Positions 1 to 12,100 are shown, counted from the stretch's first letter. The stretch is 64,000 bases of DNA from Chrysophaeum taylorii (GCA_029834535.1 JAQMWT010000014.1:62001-126000); one strand, 5' to 3'. Notes: a model not told the origin generated them from the sequence alone. Program-made: numbers and translations.

Positions 1-1800
1 TGTGGCTTGTGGAACACCCCCGGCTTGGCTTGGCTTGTCGTGGGCAGCATAAAATTCGACCAGCTTATTGTTTTCCTCGCATACTTGGCACACGTTGTCA
101 ACAATGGGAGCGTTCTTTAAGTTGGCCTCCACCGTGAAGTTCGGTAGAAGTCGTCTTCAAGGGCAAGCCAGCGGCCACGAGTGACAATTGATCGACGATT
201 TCATTGACGTCGCCCCACATTGCATCCTGCTCTAGGCTGGCCTCTTCGCCGGGTATATCCTCCACCACGAGCGCTAGGACCTCGTCCACGATCATCGCAC
301 CCATTTCGAGACCACCGGAGGAGCCAGAAGGCCGCGTAACGCAGAAAAACGAGAACAAAGCTGACTGTCCCCGAAGCCGGTGTTGAAGCGCGCCTTGTCG
401 ATTGATGCTTCACACGAGTTCACAGAGTCAACTTCTAATACAACTTTTTGCCCATCGTTATGAGCATCGTTACCATCCGATTTTTCGAACCTTACGTTGC
501 TTTTTATGATTGAGGCAGACTCGACGTAATGTTCATTCAGGAAGGATGGTTACGTGTGGTCCCCTCAGAGCTCTGCACCTCCTCACCCTACCGATGAATC
601 CAACACTTCTTCATACGATTCCAAATGCTCCTCCTACGGTTGCAAGCTTGTCGCAACAGGTGGATCCATTCAACACGCTTGCGGTTGTACTGGGCATACT
701 TGTCGCCGTAAACTCGCGCTCAATGGTGCGGTTATCCTTATCGGCGAATTGCTTGTCGCTGATCCTCGTGCACGTCTAAGACAGTAACACGCAGTTATGG
801 CGCGCTTATAAACTGTAACTCGAAATCGAACTTTGTAGCACAGTGTAGCTATGTTGAACCATCCGCGAACATCCACATTATTATGTTTCGGTGGCCCGCG
901 CTCTACAAGCTTCGACGGGCGCATCAAGTTCGTCGAAGCTCGGCAATCAGCGTGGCGGCAGAACGACAGGAGTGCGTGCGAGGCGATCACGGAGAACAAA
1001 CTACTCGTCATTTCGCCGGCTGTGCAAGGGACTTGGGCCAAGAGGCCGGAACTTGGCGTGATCGCGCCCTACGCGGCGAATCTGGCTGCCAGCGAGAGAC
1101 AGGTTCGCGTCGAATCTCCGAGCGATGAACGACCACGGCGACATGGTATGCGCGCGACCCGTCTTCGTGGATTCCCGTTTCCCACTGTGCGTCTCGGAGT
1201 CGCTGTACCTCAGGACAAGAGAGTGCGATGCGATCGTCGACGCACTGCGGTACTCGAAATGGCAGTCTCGACGCGCTGCGATGACAACGTCGCGCTCGAG
1301 TACGAACATGGGGCAGAGACGCTCTCCTACTGAAGCTCTGTGCACGCAATGACCACCGCCCGCGGTTCGGCGTGCTGTCTCTCCTCGAACTTCGCTACGA
1401 TATTTGTACGTGCGGGAAAACTCGGGGTCAGAATGCCCAAGTCGTGTCCGCAGGGGCTGCCTGCCGACGAAGCATGACAACCACCAGTCATGTCTCGACG
1501 GCGGCGTCGGGACGCCGGGGCTGGGGCAGCGATCGGCGGTGCGACCGCACTACTCGCGCTCAAGGATGAAGCTCGTTGCTAATCTCCTCCGTGACAGAAA
1601 CATAGAAGAAGCACCAGCCGATTTTTTAGTTGTGTGGGCGCTTGAACCCGGCTAAGTCCCAGCCATTCGCCAAGACGTGCGCAGGACGCTTCTTATCTGA
1701 GCGTCCGCGCTATTTCCAGATGCCTGCGTGCACTTCGACTTCCACTTGCTCTGAGTGCTGTCGTTACAATTGTCCATCCAGCAGGTGGCCCTGCTGCTAA
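1..1800. other. unrecognised GC-mixed stretch, no gene identified
   Basis: Several open frames overlap on both strands (for example plus 851-1333 and minus 1001-1480). None contains a domain or motif that I recognise, and the overlapping frames look like the product of GC-rich, stop-poor sequence. I see no LTR, tRNA or tandem repeat here. It could hold a decayed gene or an old transposon interior; I cannot tell which. Confidence 0.3.
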
Positions 1801-1814
1801 CCGAATCTCACTAT

Positions 1815-2128
1815 TCACCATTTTTTAACTTTGATCCTGTAGAGAACGGGCGTAAGGCTCGGAGATGAAAGTTGAATGCTGTCCACGTCTATCATGGTGG
1901 CCGTATATAGCGTTACGGTGTGCGAAAACATATGACATAAAGGAGAGAATGCTCGTGTGGGGTACGCAGTCTTAACGTGTGTGGTGTAGCTATGTACAAC
2001 CCATGCTAAAGCGTATACAAACAATTGTGTTGCATGGCGAGGCTAGACCGGCGCGGTAACGGTCCAAAACCCAATATGGTACGTGCATGCAACACATGAT
2101 CCCTCAGGACCCCGCTGGGCCCATAACC
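1815..2128 (-). mobile_element. leader (primer-binding side) of a family-1 copia element
   Basis: Reading the minus strand away from the LTR at 2129-2434, the first bases are a primer-binding site of the form GGTTATGGGCCCAG. This is complementary to the anticodon stem-loop of initiator tRNA-Met. The rest resembles the leaders at 58,910-59,098 and 40,450-40,852 (shared stretches such as GCATGGCGAGGCTAGAC and CGGTCCAAAACCCA). It is therefore the start of an element whose remaining body is not present on this side. Fossil. Confidence 0.65.
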
Positions 2129-2434
2129 TGCAGAGAATTCCGCGAGGCGTAGTTAAGTCACTGAGAGACCATCCCGTCTCACCGTGTGAGTCTGGCAGGG
2201 TAGATTTCAGGGAACAAAAGTTAGGTCCCCCTAGCCTCAGCACACGACAGACGATACATAGAAACACACCAGGCTAACATGTGATCCTACATACCTACGG
2301 GACGCGCTAGTTCATGACGAGCTTGGACGCAAATCAGGGACTAGAGATTTGGTGAAAAGGGAAAAGGAAGGGTAAGGAAGAGATAGCTTTCTCAACGGAC
2401 GGGTAAGGGTAAGGAATTAGTAGATTTCTCTGCA
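2129..2434 (-). repeat. family-1 copia LTR
   Basis: The LTR reads on the minus strand and ends with the inverted repeat TGCAGAG / CTCTGCA. It is clearly related to the LTRs at 22494-22812, 29094-29408, 40853-41171, 57915-58227 and 59099-59405 (shared blocks include CCATCCCGTCTCA and GGGACGCGCTAG). A primer-binding site follows on its left. On its right it abuts a copia integrase relic, so it marks an insertion into that relic. It is more diverged than the LTRs of the young element at 29-41 kb, so probably older. Confidence 0.8.
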
Positions 2435-2700
2435 TTGAAGACCAAGATATGACGGAAGTGGCCCCACTTTGAGAGTACTGAAACATACCCACCATCACAT
2501 GCCCAGGCCTCGCCGGGTTGAAATGTTTTCTCAAAGGAAGGCTGGTGCTTTAGGTGATGGGAGTGACGGTCGCGTCTTGTCTCTGCAATAGCCGAGAGTA
2601 ATGGAAAACACCGTGGGAGAAACCATAAGCACGCCAGTAGCGTCTGGTGGCCTAAGTTCCTGTGGGATAGGCTGAGTTGGATCGAAGATAGGGTTCCTGC
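2435..2700 (-). mobile_element. copia integrase relic, family-D-like
   Basis: The minus strand encodes a short stretch, PSFEKTFQPGEAWACDGGYV, that matches the integrase core start of the element at 48.96-57.66 kb (PSFEKILQPGEAWACDGGYV), including the first catalytic Asp. A weaker match to the preceding zinc-binding segment lies just upstream. The relic is cut by the LTR at 2129-2434. Broken fossil; its relation to the unrecognised DNA on its right is uncertain. Confidence 0.65.
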
Positions 2701-5366
2701 TCGGAGTTGACTAGGTCATTGCGGTGAAGTCATGCTCGAGATCAAAGTCGTCAAAAAGATGACATGAAGAGATTGCTAAGGAGCGATGCATCGACATAGT
2801 GTCAGGGGTGACCGAGGCGGTGCAGTTATCTGTCTGGCTGAGGTAGCCGAACTGATAATATTCCTGTGGGTGCGTACAACTCTGTCGTGCGCTAGCGTTT
2901 GCTGGTGCCTTTTCTATGGTCGTGTCGGAAAGCGAGATCATCTGCGCTAATATGGTTTGCTGCAGCAGGGGCGGATCACTTGGGACGTTGGAAGGTAGCC
3001 ATTGTTCTCCGGAGGTGAAGGGAGCAGACATAGATGTAGCGTCGTTTCATCGTGACCGAATGGGCGTAATCACTAAATGCGTTTAATCGCGGTGGGCTTA
3101 CGTACATATTCCTGATGTGTCCGTACGTCCTGCAGTGTTGCTTCTACGAGCGGGATATGCCTGACGAACTGGTCAATCGGATGGGGTACATCAATTATAG
3201 CTGATGAAGGCGCTGTGCGAGGTCAAATGGATGAACGTTTGACGTTCATCCATTTGACCTGGGCATCGTCCTCTTAGTCTGGAGCTGTGCAGTGCAGCTG
3301 GCGTTCATTGCCTTGTCTGCTAGGTCAATGAACTGACCGGTGTGCCTAGTCGTTGTGGCCTTATCTGTCGTCGTTTTGTCCTCGAGAGACTGCAAAAAAG
3401 TAGACGTTGCTGTGCGTGAGACGAGACATTGTAGCCTTTGAGCAATCGTGTTTGCAATGGGTAGCTGAATGCTTAATTGACTGGCGGTTGCCGTGGCTGG
3501 GAAATTCTAGAGACATGCTTGCTTTGCGGCAGTCGTCTTGGCATTGGAGGTTGCCATGAAGAGACTCGTAAGTTCAAAGCCAGACGTCGGGAAATGCGTC
3601 GAGAGACCTGTGAGGTCACTAAATGACATACGCCCTCGTAACGCGTTCGCGGCAAGGCGTGGGCGCGAGCGGCTTATGTTGGCGAGCTGAGGGTCGTGAT
3701 GCACGTGACGGCGCGGAGCGTCCGTTTTAATGGCAAATATTGGGGTGTTAAAAGCGTCGACGCGGCGAGCATCGAGAAGCGGGTCATGCTCGAAGAGCAA
3801 GATCGCGTAAAAATACTTGTAGTGCGAGCAATCCGAAATCGGTGCCAAAGGAAGTGTGGCGGTCAACCGAACGGTCTGCAAGTGGTGGCAGATGGGTGCG
3901 TTGGCTGAGGAGCCATTTGTGAGAATGTCCGGCCTGGAATACGTGGGGTCCAGTACGGGAAAGCGACAAGAGAGGTTTCGAAAGAGGAGTGCGAGTCCGC
4001 TGAGGTCGTAGTCCTCAAGTGCAATGCAGCCAAGGACGATGGAGTGGCCAGGCGTGCTTGTTGCATCCTCAATGACGGTGGTGTGACCAGAGCGGTGAAC
4101 GTCAAAATGACCGGAGGGACCCAAAGGTGTGCAGTGCATGCTAAGTTGCTGGCTTATGACATGTTCCTGGAATGAGGAGGGACGTGCCGAGCATGAGTGC
4201 GCTGTTGAGGAATGTGCACCGAACGTGGCGAGTGTGCATGTCCGCGGTGGGGTTGGCAGTAGGCGTTGGACTTTCGTCGTATGTCCCCATGATTCGAAGA
4301 TTTTGACATGAATGGCTTAAGAGTAGCGAGCCAACGAATTGCGCGTGAACGATGTCTGCAGAGAGCGCAACGTCGAGCTGTCTGAGACTACGCAAGCGTG
4401 TGGCATCCAGGAGAGAGGTGCACGAGCGGACATAAAGGACTGAAATGGTAATGGTTGCGATAGTAGTGTTCACGGTGTGCGGCTGATCGGAGCGTTGGTA
4501 ACTCTCGAAACCTGTGTCCATGACTGCGGACATGGTCGTGGCATGAAAAGGGCTTGGTCGCGTTGAGACGCTCGGGTTTGCATCCGAAATGGGTGCGTCC
4601 TCTGGCTGAGAGTCGGAGAGCGGATGAGCGTGTGCTGCGACTGAGGCATGTGCTGCGACATCCTCTGAATCGTAAGGTAGGGATCGCAAGTGAGTCTGTC
4701 CAATCTGCTAGGCAGTGCCATCAAACGTGTCCGGCCTGGAAGTTGGATGGCGGTCATTGCAGCTGAACATCAGAGCGTGGCGTGCAACCCACCCAGAGCG
4801 TGCCTATCTTCAGAGGGAGAAGGCTGCGAGAGGGGACCAATTTGAAAGTGGTCTGTGGCGACTGATGGGGTGGTGTCAAACGACTGATGGGGTGGTGTCA
4901 AACAAGGCAGTTAAGCTTGGCGAGTCCGTGCTGGCATCTGCAGGTGAGATGAGTTCCTGCGGACATTGTGTCGGTGAGACCATTGGAAGCATATTGTTTT
5001 CCTGTAGATGCGACGTAGCGGAAGCATTGCTGATGGCACAAGAGTAGAATGGCTGAGCGGGATTGGTCGGGAAGACCATCTTCGAAACTAGTGAAGTATG
5101 ACGTGCTTCTTCACTGTAGATATCAGACTGGGGGTCGTCATCAGATCAGAGGTCGTCAGTGACCTGCAGCTCTGTTCCCTTGGGTATGATGGCGCTGCGT
5201 CCATAGAGCCGTGAGTTGAGTTGCCATAATCGATACGAACAGGATGCTCGGGAACATTGCGGAGTGTCTCAATCTCGTAGACGTGTCCGTTGTGGGAGCA
5301 AGGTAGCTTGATGGTCCGTCATCAAAGCTGCTACCTGGGCCGTTCTCGCCAAAGAGGGAACGAGCC
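2701..5366 (-). other. unrecognised coding-like region on the minus strand
   Basis: Open minus-strand frames at 2711-3031, 3507-4139 and 4141-4689 encode Ser/Thr/Pro/His-rich protein with no domain I can name. It lies directly upstream (5' on the minus strand) of a copia integrase relic, so it may be the decayed upstream part of that element. I could not identify a protease or methyltransferase motif in it to prove this. A near-perfect tandem of a 17-base phrase (ACTGATGGGGTGGTGTC) occurs at about 4860-4900. Confidence 0.3.
3220..3260. repeat. perfect 19-bp inverted repeat with 3-nt loop
   Basis: The arms at 3220-3238 (AGGTCAAATGGATGAACGT) and 3242-3260 are exact reverse complements around a TTG loop. 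As DNA this is a near-perfect palindrome of 41 bp; as RNA it is a strong hairpin. It is not next to a recognised gene end and has no T-run, so it is not a typical Pol III stop. It may be the remains of a small inverted-repeat transposon or a palindromic insertion. Confidence 0.8.
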
Positions 5367-7101
5367 CTAGTGCATAACGTGGCAGCGTGATGGTGGTCGT
5401 GACCATCGTCGAGAGCATTGTCTCATGCCATGTCGGAGGTGTTCGACTCGTAGCCTTGTAGCTTGTCGTTGCTCTACACGTGAGAACGTCGCCGGTGGAT
5501 GTGCGCCCTCGCAACTCGAACGCGGGTGTGTGGTCGAGTTGGCATGAACCTTATGGCCAAGGAAGCGGGCTTTTTCAAAGAGGTACAGGCGTTGCCGGGG
5601 AGGCGAGGAGGGACGTGGCAATGGTCGAGGTACCATCGCTGGCGTGGTGGTGAGGACATGAGGGCGGAGCGGGGTGGGAACCAGGAGAGCCGGGTCCATT
5701 TCATCCGTGGAGATGGTGGTGGCGCGCGGGTAGAAGCGGGAGAGAGGCATCGGGGAAAGTGGGGTCGGAATGGGATGAAGGTAGGTGATGGGTGGGGGAG
5801 GGAGGAGGATGAAGACGTGAAGCATCGGCAGTGAGGTAGGAGGGAGTGGTGGGTCCGTCCAAGGCATTGAAAGTGCTTTGAAGGGCGGCGTGGGTTTCGC
5901 AGTGAGAGTGCCGTATGTCGGCGTGGGCGATTTTGAGTGCCCGGAGCAGGGTGTCCTTGAGGTGGAGTTCGGCTTGGTTGGAGACTAACTCGTCGTCTTT
6001 GATGCGAGCTTGGCGGTGGCGGAGGCTATCGCGGTGTCAGTGAGGATGAGTTTGGCGGTGGCGGAGGCCAAAGCGTTGTCTTTGAGGGTGAGTGCGACCT
6101 TGGTGACGGCCAATTCGGTGTTTTTGAGACGGAGTTCGGCCTGGGCGGTGGCCAACTCGCGTTGAAGCGCATATGAATGTGAATGCGAACCTGGGGAGAT
6201 GCGGTTCTCAGGTGGGGTCCGTGAATGGTGGGGCGGCAGGATCTTGAACCGCGGAAGAGGGAAGGGTAATATGGAAGGTGCTAGGGCCGTCATGGCCGTA
6301 GATAGTGTGATCTTGTGGAAAAGAGCGGGTGTTGCCAATGGGTGGTGGGGGGACTTTGCGAAGTGATGTGGAGGGACTCCACGAGAGTGGGGAGGAAGTC
6401 TCCAGTGGAGTTGGTGGAGTGATGGGGGCGACGAAGGGAGGTGTTGGTGATGGAGTATTTAACATCGCTGGCGCGAAGGTCGAATAAGGTGGGGGGTCAA
6501 CTTGGCGATGGGGTGTTCCAGTTGTTGGAGTAACGATGGTGCCAAGATCCGCAGTGAGTGCTGTGGGGGCCGAGACTTTGATTTTTAGGGATGGATATCC
6601 GGCGGTGTGGATGGCGGAAGGTGTTTGTTGTCCATGTTCGAGAATGTGGTGGACCGCGGGTGGGGAAGTGACCAATGGGATGGTCGGGTCTTGGGTCTTA
6701 ACTTCGTGGTGTGGGGTTTGCCTATTAAGGGGTGTTGCCTTATGGCCCGCTGGTGTGGAATCCTGTTCAAGTTGCGCATCTTGGTCATGTTGCTGGAACG
6801 TAGCTTCGATGTCAGCTGCGAGCTTAGTGTTTTCGGCAGCGAGTTTAGCTTCGTACTTATCCATGGCAGCTGCGAATTCAGCTGAAAATGCGGTTTGCTG
6901 AGCTTTGAGATTATTGAGCTCTTGCAGACCCAGAGAGCTAATTCCGTTGTTGTAGCGAATTGCTCCGCAAACTCCAGTCTCCGAACGTCGCCATTGTCTT
7001 TGGGGGGTTGCGTTTTGCGCTTTGAATGTTTTCGCCGTTGCTTTCACCCTAACCCTGCGATGGCTAACCGTGTGGTTGCGATGGAGGACGGCGCCTAACA
7101 C
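5367..7101 (-). CDS. coiled-coil and proline-rich protein, unknown function (possible retroelement Gag)
   Basis: Minus-strand open frames at 6208-7101, 5985-6338 and 5367-5867 overlap or abut in different frames. The first has a heptad-like helix with the phrases FAAAMDKYEAKLAAENTKLA and DIEATFQQHDQDAQLEQ. It is followed by about 170 residues rich in Pro, Thr and Ser. The second has near-repeating coiled-coil phrases (ELRLKNTELAVTKVALTLKD, then NALASATAKLILTDTAIASA). The third is again Pro-rich. I know no family for it. A helix followed by a Pro/Thr-rich tail is common in Gag-like proteins, and a copia integrase relic lies downstream at 2.4-2.7 kb, which makes a retroelement origin possible. 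A host gene is not excluded. A SINE sits at the upstream end (7051-7442). Confidence 0.35.
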
Positions 7102-7442
7102 GCTTGCCCCCTGCGGCGGCCCGTCCCGGAGTCAGACGGTGCCTGATCGCCTCCCGGGCTGGCCGGTTAGCACCCGGAAAGTCCGCGCCGGGATGGGGTT
7201 CGCTCGGTTGGGCAGAACGCGACGGACAGGTCGATTGTTCGTGGACCAACACCTCCGCGGCCTGCGACGCTCTTGCACGACCTCGCACAAGACCGCGCGC
7301 AGTGGCGGTCCGCCATCAACGAGTCCTCGTCCCTCGCCTCTGCCCCAACTGCGTGATTTTCCTCCGTGATACCGGACCGGCTCGTGCCGGTCCGGCCTGG
7401 CTCCCATGCTCGGGAGAGGTCTGAAGTTAGTTAGTTAGTTAG
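7051..7442 (+). repeat. SINE copy 1, TTAG-tailed, older subtype
   Basis: It shares its ends with the copies at 20488, 37250 and 51285: a head containing GGTTGCGATGGAGGACGG and a tail ending GGGAGAGGTCTGAAGTTAG followed by several TTAG units. The middle is strongly diverged from the other three. A probable target duplication, TTTCACC, flanks it (7042-7048 and 7443-7449). The open frames inside it differ from those in the other copies, so I take it as non-coding. Confidence 0.75.
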
Positions 7443-8116
7443 TTTCACCTTTCGCACCAGTAGCAAGCGGTGAGGCTTGTCTACGGTCCTAGGAACGTTA
7501 GGGGATTGCTCTCACCAGGACATCCTTCTCTTTGTCCGAGACGTCGAACTGAGTTCGATGTCGTTCGGAGGGGCGTCTCTCTAACAGTACCTCCCTGGGC
7601 CGTAACCTAGAGAACAGCAAAAAAAATTTACTGTGCTTTTGGTAGAGAATGGTGGCAGTTGTAGTGCTACCCTTAACGTCTTGTCTCTAACGACACGAAG
7701 AGCAGCACGGAGATCGACACAGTGATTTGTTGGTTTTGGGTGTGTGAATGATAAAATAATAACCTTAGATAGGAATTTTCTATCTCTACCATGCTCGGTC
7801 GATATGACGGTTCCGAGTGCGCGACCGCGTGAGAGTGGACCTGTTGGAAGCCACAGCAGTGGGACGTCACATAATATTAAACCGCGCTCAAAGCGGCGGG
7901 GTCTCGAGGCGGGGATGGCCACATGTGTGCGTGTCCACACTCGAAAGGGTCTTCTACTATTATACATCCACGTGTTCTCGTTCTGGGACAGACAAAAAGC
8001 TGCGGGTCTCCGCGCGCGACAAGGAGAGAAGTAATCTCTAAGCACCGCAATGTTCACCCCAATTGTATTCCCCCGATGACGCTCGGTCGAGAGAAAGAAA
8101 GCCCGGGGCCGGTCGG
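7443..8116. other. intergenic stretch downstream of the TPR gene
   Basis: About 670 bases between the SINE and the 3' end of the TPR gene. The long minus-strand open frame that crosses it is in the wrong frame for the spliced TPR gene and shows nothing recognisable. The 3' untranslated region of the TPR gene should lie in its right-hand part. I see no other feature. Confidence 0.4.
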
Positions 8117-8996
8117 CTACGTGTCTTTGAAAGGGTTGGCATTGGCGACGATGCGGGCAGCGGGCGGTCTGCTGCGTAGAAAGGCGTCGTAGGCGGCGAG
8201 AGAGGCAGGGGTCCATCGGCCTCGGACGACGGCAGTATCCGAGTAGATTTCGCACCAGTCGGTACCCCCGATGCCCGGCGTTGGGGGCCGGAAGCGATTT
8301 GGCGCGGAAACGGTGGGTCTGCAGATTTGGGCGTAGCTGTCCTCGGCGCCGGCGAGGTCGCCGCGCTTGAACCTGATCGCGGCGAGGAGGGCTCTCGCGT
8401 CGAGAAAGTTTGGGTCCCTTCGAAGGATGGCAAGCGTTCGTCTCTCGGCGTCGGCGAGGTCTCCAAGCTCGACGGCGACCTGCGCGCGGTTCTCGCTCGC
8501 GACGCTCGTCGACACTTTCGAGCGCGCGGCGGCGGCGGCGGCGGCGTCGTAGGCGGCGGCCGCCTCCTCCCACCGATCGAGCGCAGCGAGTGCGTTCCCG
8601 CGGTTGTTCAGCGAGACCGGATCCTGCGACGACAGTCTTTCGACGTCGTATCGTAGTCGACCTCACCTCGTCGCCGAGGGCCGCGGCGCGGTCGAAACTC
8701 TCCACGGCGCCGCGGAGGAGCGCCGCGTCGCCGCGGCTCGACCCCACGACGAGCTCCACGGTCCCCCGGTTGCTCCAGTAGAGCCGCTCGCGCGGCGCGG
8801 CCATTGTGAGTTCGACCCACGCCTCGAGCGACTCGTCGTACTTCCCCTGGGTGAACAACGACAGGGCGCGCGACACCTCGTCCTCGGGCAGCGCCGCGGT
8901 GGCAAAGCCCGACCACAGGGCTCGCCGCGACGACATCGCGGGGTACACGCCCTCGACGACCACCGCCGGGACGAGGAGGAGGAAGACACGCTTCAT
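8117..8996 (-). CDS. TPR-repeat protein with N-terminal targeting leader (two exons, 43-nt intron)
   Basis: A host gene. Exon 1 is 8667-8996 and exon 2 is 8117-8623. The intron at 8624-8666 begins GTGAGG and ends CGTCGCAG, is 43 nt long and falls in phase 0. Splicing gives a smooth join (ALGDE then DPVSLNNRGNALAAL) and a protein of about 278 residues. Residues 1-20 are hydrophobic (MKRVFLLLVPAVVV), followed by SSRRALWSGFATAALPEDE, which resembles a twin-arginine thylakoid-lumen signal. Tetratricopeptide-like helices follow at about 46-80, 111-138 and 150-205 (phrases KYDESLEAWVEL, RWEEAAAAYDAA, GDLADAERRTLAILRRDP). The C-terminal part contains GGTDWCEIYSDTAVV. TPR proteins act as protein-binding scaffolds; a plastid role is inference. 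An in-frame ATG at 9113 would add 39 residues; I chose 8996 because a hydrophobic leader starts there. The gene is divergent from the transposase gene at 9180. Confidence 0.7.
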
Positions 8997-9179
8997 AGCC
9001 GTTAACCGGTCCGGTGGATTGATGGAATTGCAGCCGCCAGATGGCGACGAGGAGTCGAAGGAGAAAGAGGAGACGGCGAGCGAAGCGAAGGCGACGCACC
9101 TGAAGAGGAACATGCGGGGTAGGGGAGATCTCTCCCAACGCTACGCGGGGCCCACAGGGACCAGCTTTACGGTTTTCAG
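8997..9179. promoter_or_regulatory. divergent upstream region between TPR gene and transposase gene
   Basis: About 180 bases separate the TPR start from the first transposase exon, which is preceded by an acceptor-like TTTTCAG at about 9173-9179. The promoter of the TPR gene should lie here. If the upstream ATG at 9113 is used, part of this stretch is coding. No TATA box is obvious. Confidence 0.3.
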
Positions 9180-12100
9180 GTAGTTCAAGGCGATCGCTTT
9201 TCGAGCAAGGAATTGGCACTCCTACGTGTGCTCGAGGAGAACGAGGCCGCAAAGTGGTTTGTCAAGGCAAGCGACCCCTGGTTGGGGCCTATCGAGGAAG
9301 GCCAGATCGACATCCTTCTGCGTGAGTTGCTGTTGCTTTTGATTGGCACGGCATCACCTTTGCGCAGGTAACTTGGCCACAAAGGCCACCCTCGGATGCA
9401 AGTCTCAAGGCTGCCCGTGTTGGGTTTGGCCCTGCAGGAAAGAAGGATGGTGCGTGGAAGAGGTCCTCGACCACACGTCTGCCCGCGGCTCATATAAGCC
9501 AGCCAGAGGCGAGTCTCGCAGTAATTGCGCCAGGAAACACCTCGTGATCGTGGTGAAGCTCATGAGCGACAGCGGGAACAACACTCGCAAATGGGCGCTT
9601 ATCGACCTCTCTCACTCTGTTCTTCGCGGGGTCCTGTCCGCAATTCTGCAGCTATCCCCCCTCAACAACACGCTCCAGCAGCTCGAGCAGGCTGCCATAG
9701 TAGAGTACCTGGGCCCGCCTGACGACGACACGGTGCATATGCAGTGTCGACTCCTATCTGATTTCGGTGACGTGACAACATATGTTCCTCGCTCGTTACA
9801 TTTTGTGACACAATGACACTTGTTTGTGACATTGTGGCATTTTGTTTGTGTTTGGGTTTGAGTCTGCAAAAAAAAATTGGGGTGACCTTTTGTTTGTGAC
9901 TCAACCATGCCCTTTTTTACGAGGACTCAATGACAGTTTTTTGACCAGCTGAGCTGACATTCAGGCCCGTTTGCGCCCTCTCGTCAATGCCATTCACGGC
10001 TGCGGGGACAATCGCGCCTATCTCAAGATGCACACAAGAGAGATGGAACTCCGTGTCTTTGAACACCGCGCGAAGGACGACCATGCTCGTCTGTATGCAG
10101 AAATGGGACGCTTGGGTGGAAACTACCCAGCTTTTGACTTGAGTACCGTAAAGATACCACCGGATTTGGAGAACACCGGAGAGAACAGCGAGCTCGACTT
10201 CTTCTATGCCGCTGGCTTTATACCCGGTCCGCATAAACGAATGTTTGAATCGGCTCTGTTGGGTACTTTTACCGTCGCCGACGCTCCCCACTGCCACCAA
10301 GAGAAAGCCCTATTCATCCGTGCCGACGCGGACGCGAATAACCAGCCACTCGAGATGGGCGTGCTTCGGGCAAACGACACGGAGTGCGGGGTCTCCTGGG
10401 TCCTTTTCGATAAGTCCATATTGGGAGAGTACCCCATTCTGAACTCCACCAGCGTTATTGATTGCCGCGATTCACACAAAGGGGGGCATGTATCTCACAA
10501 GAAGGTCCTGAATAAGACGTTGTTCAGGCCCTGTGACGAGCACGGAGGAAGGAACTGCCTACAGCGCGTCAAGGGCAAGGGCGTGCGCAGGACCTTCCGA
10601 GCGTGGGCCCTTGCGACGACGCCAGAGGCCTCAGACGCTCGCTGGAGATCGATGCCGGAGAAGCTCCGCACGTACATCGACTCCAAAGCACGGCGTCTGG
10701 GGATACCGCGCGAGAGGCTCACCGTCTTGGCGTATCCAACGTGCGTGCTGTGCCAACTGTCCTCCTGACTTGACCCCTCTTTAGGTCACTGCACGGGGAC
10801 GGGACCAGCAACTAGGTCGAGACGCTCACGAAGGACCACCTTCCTACACGCCTTCACAAAAGGTGTTGATTCTTCTTGAGTGCTGTGAAGTTGATTTGAG
10901 TGCGTGGATTTGTTTCGTGTGTGGTTGTTTGTGACCAACTCAGAATACGTCGTTGCCAGTTTAAAATTGTTTGTGACCAGTTGGCATTTGTTTCCGGCCA
11001 AGTGCTTTGTTGGCTTTTGCCAAGTCCTTCGGTGCCGGATCGTGCGAGCCTTTTGCCACATGAAACCAGGACTGTGGCTTGTTCATTGACAATATATGCT
11101 GTAGGCCCGCTATCTCAAGCACCGAGACGCCGCTGCCAAGTGGAGCAAGACGTCGAAGCGGCATACGCCGTACTGGTATGAGGAGGTCGTCGCATTGGTT
11201 TTGATTGTTACGGAGCTCGACGTGGGTGCGAGAGTAGAAAACGCAAAAGAGGGTGTTTTCAATATCACCATCGATGGCGGGCAGGATGATGAGCCTGACA
11301 TCGCAGCTGCAGGCTACGACGTCGCGGCGAATATCTGCTATGGGTCACACTGCTGTCGCATTGGGAACGATGATTTTCATCAACGACGGCTCCAAGCCGG
11401 AAGGCACGTTGTGGTGCGATTGTGGGAGGTACAAAGTAGAATGTGTGCTCTGTGTCTGTCTCGTCGCTGCTTGCGTGCAAGCCGGGAAAGACCCGAAGTT
11501 GCTCATGCCGGTGTGCTTTACGACGCACCGCTGGGTTCAGCAATACGAGGCTGGCGGCCACTTCGAGCTGCTGTCTAACGAAGTCCTTGAGAATTCAGCG
11601 TCGGGAATTCACAAAGCCTACTTCACGAGGCTCACTGAACTTGGCTCACTGAACTTCACTTCACCGCAATTTTGTGTCCAAAATCCCACGTTCACCTCAC
11701 ATTCATTCACATGGTTGACGGCCTGACCCTCACCCCGTCTTATGAGCGAAGTTGGGCCGCGCTACCTGGAGGAGGAGGTATATGTTGATGATGAGGAGGA
11801 AAACGCGGAACAGAATGAGGAGCTCAAGAAAGAGCCGATGTCGATGCTGACATCGAACACGCCCGGCAAAACTGGATGATAAACCAGGGAAACGTCTTGC
11901 TTTGGCGCGGACGAGACGGACGAAGTTGCCCTACTGCGCATGAAGAAGAATTTCATTGCGGCGGCCCGGACCAAGCATAGCGACCTCGCCGAGACCGAGT
12001 TCAAAAACGCCGGAAGCACTATCCCCGAAGACTCTGCGGAGATGGGGTCTGATGAGGAAGAACAAGACGAAGATACTGAGGTCATTCACATCGCCTAAGG

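Noticed and set aside
7045-7070. Telomeric repeat (CCCTAA-like) at the head of SINE copy 1
   Set aside because: Only one and a half units are present, and they belong to the SINE head and target site.
7581-9113. Single 510-codon minus-strand gene covering the TPR region
   Set aside because: Only its first part is TPR-like; the frame leaves the TPR sequence at the 43-nt intron, and the spliced two-exon model explains the data better.
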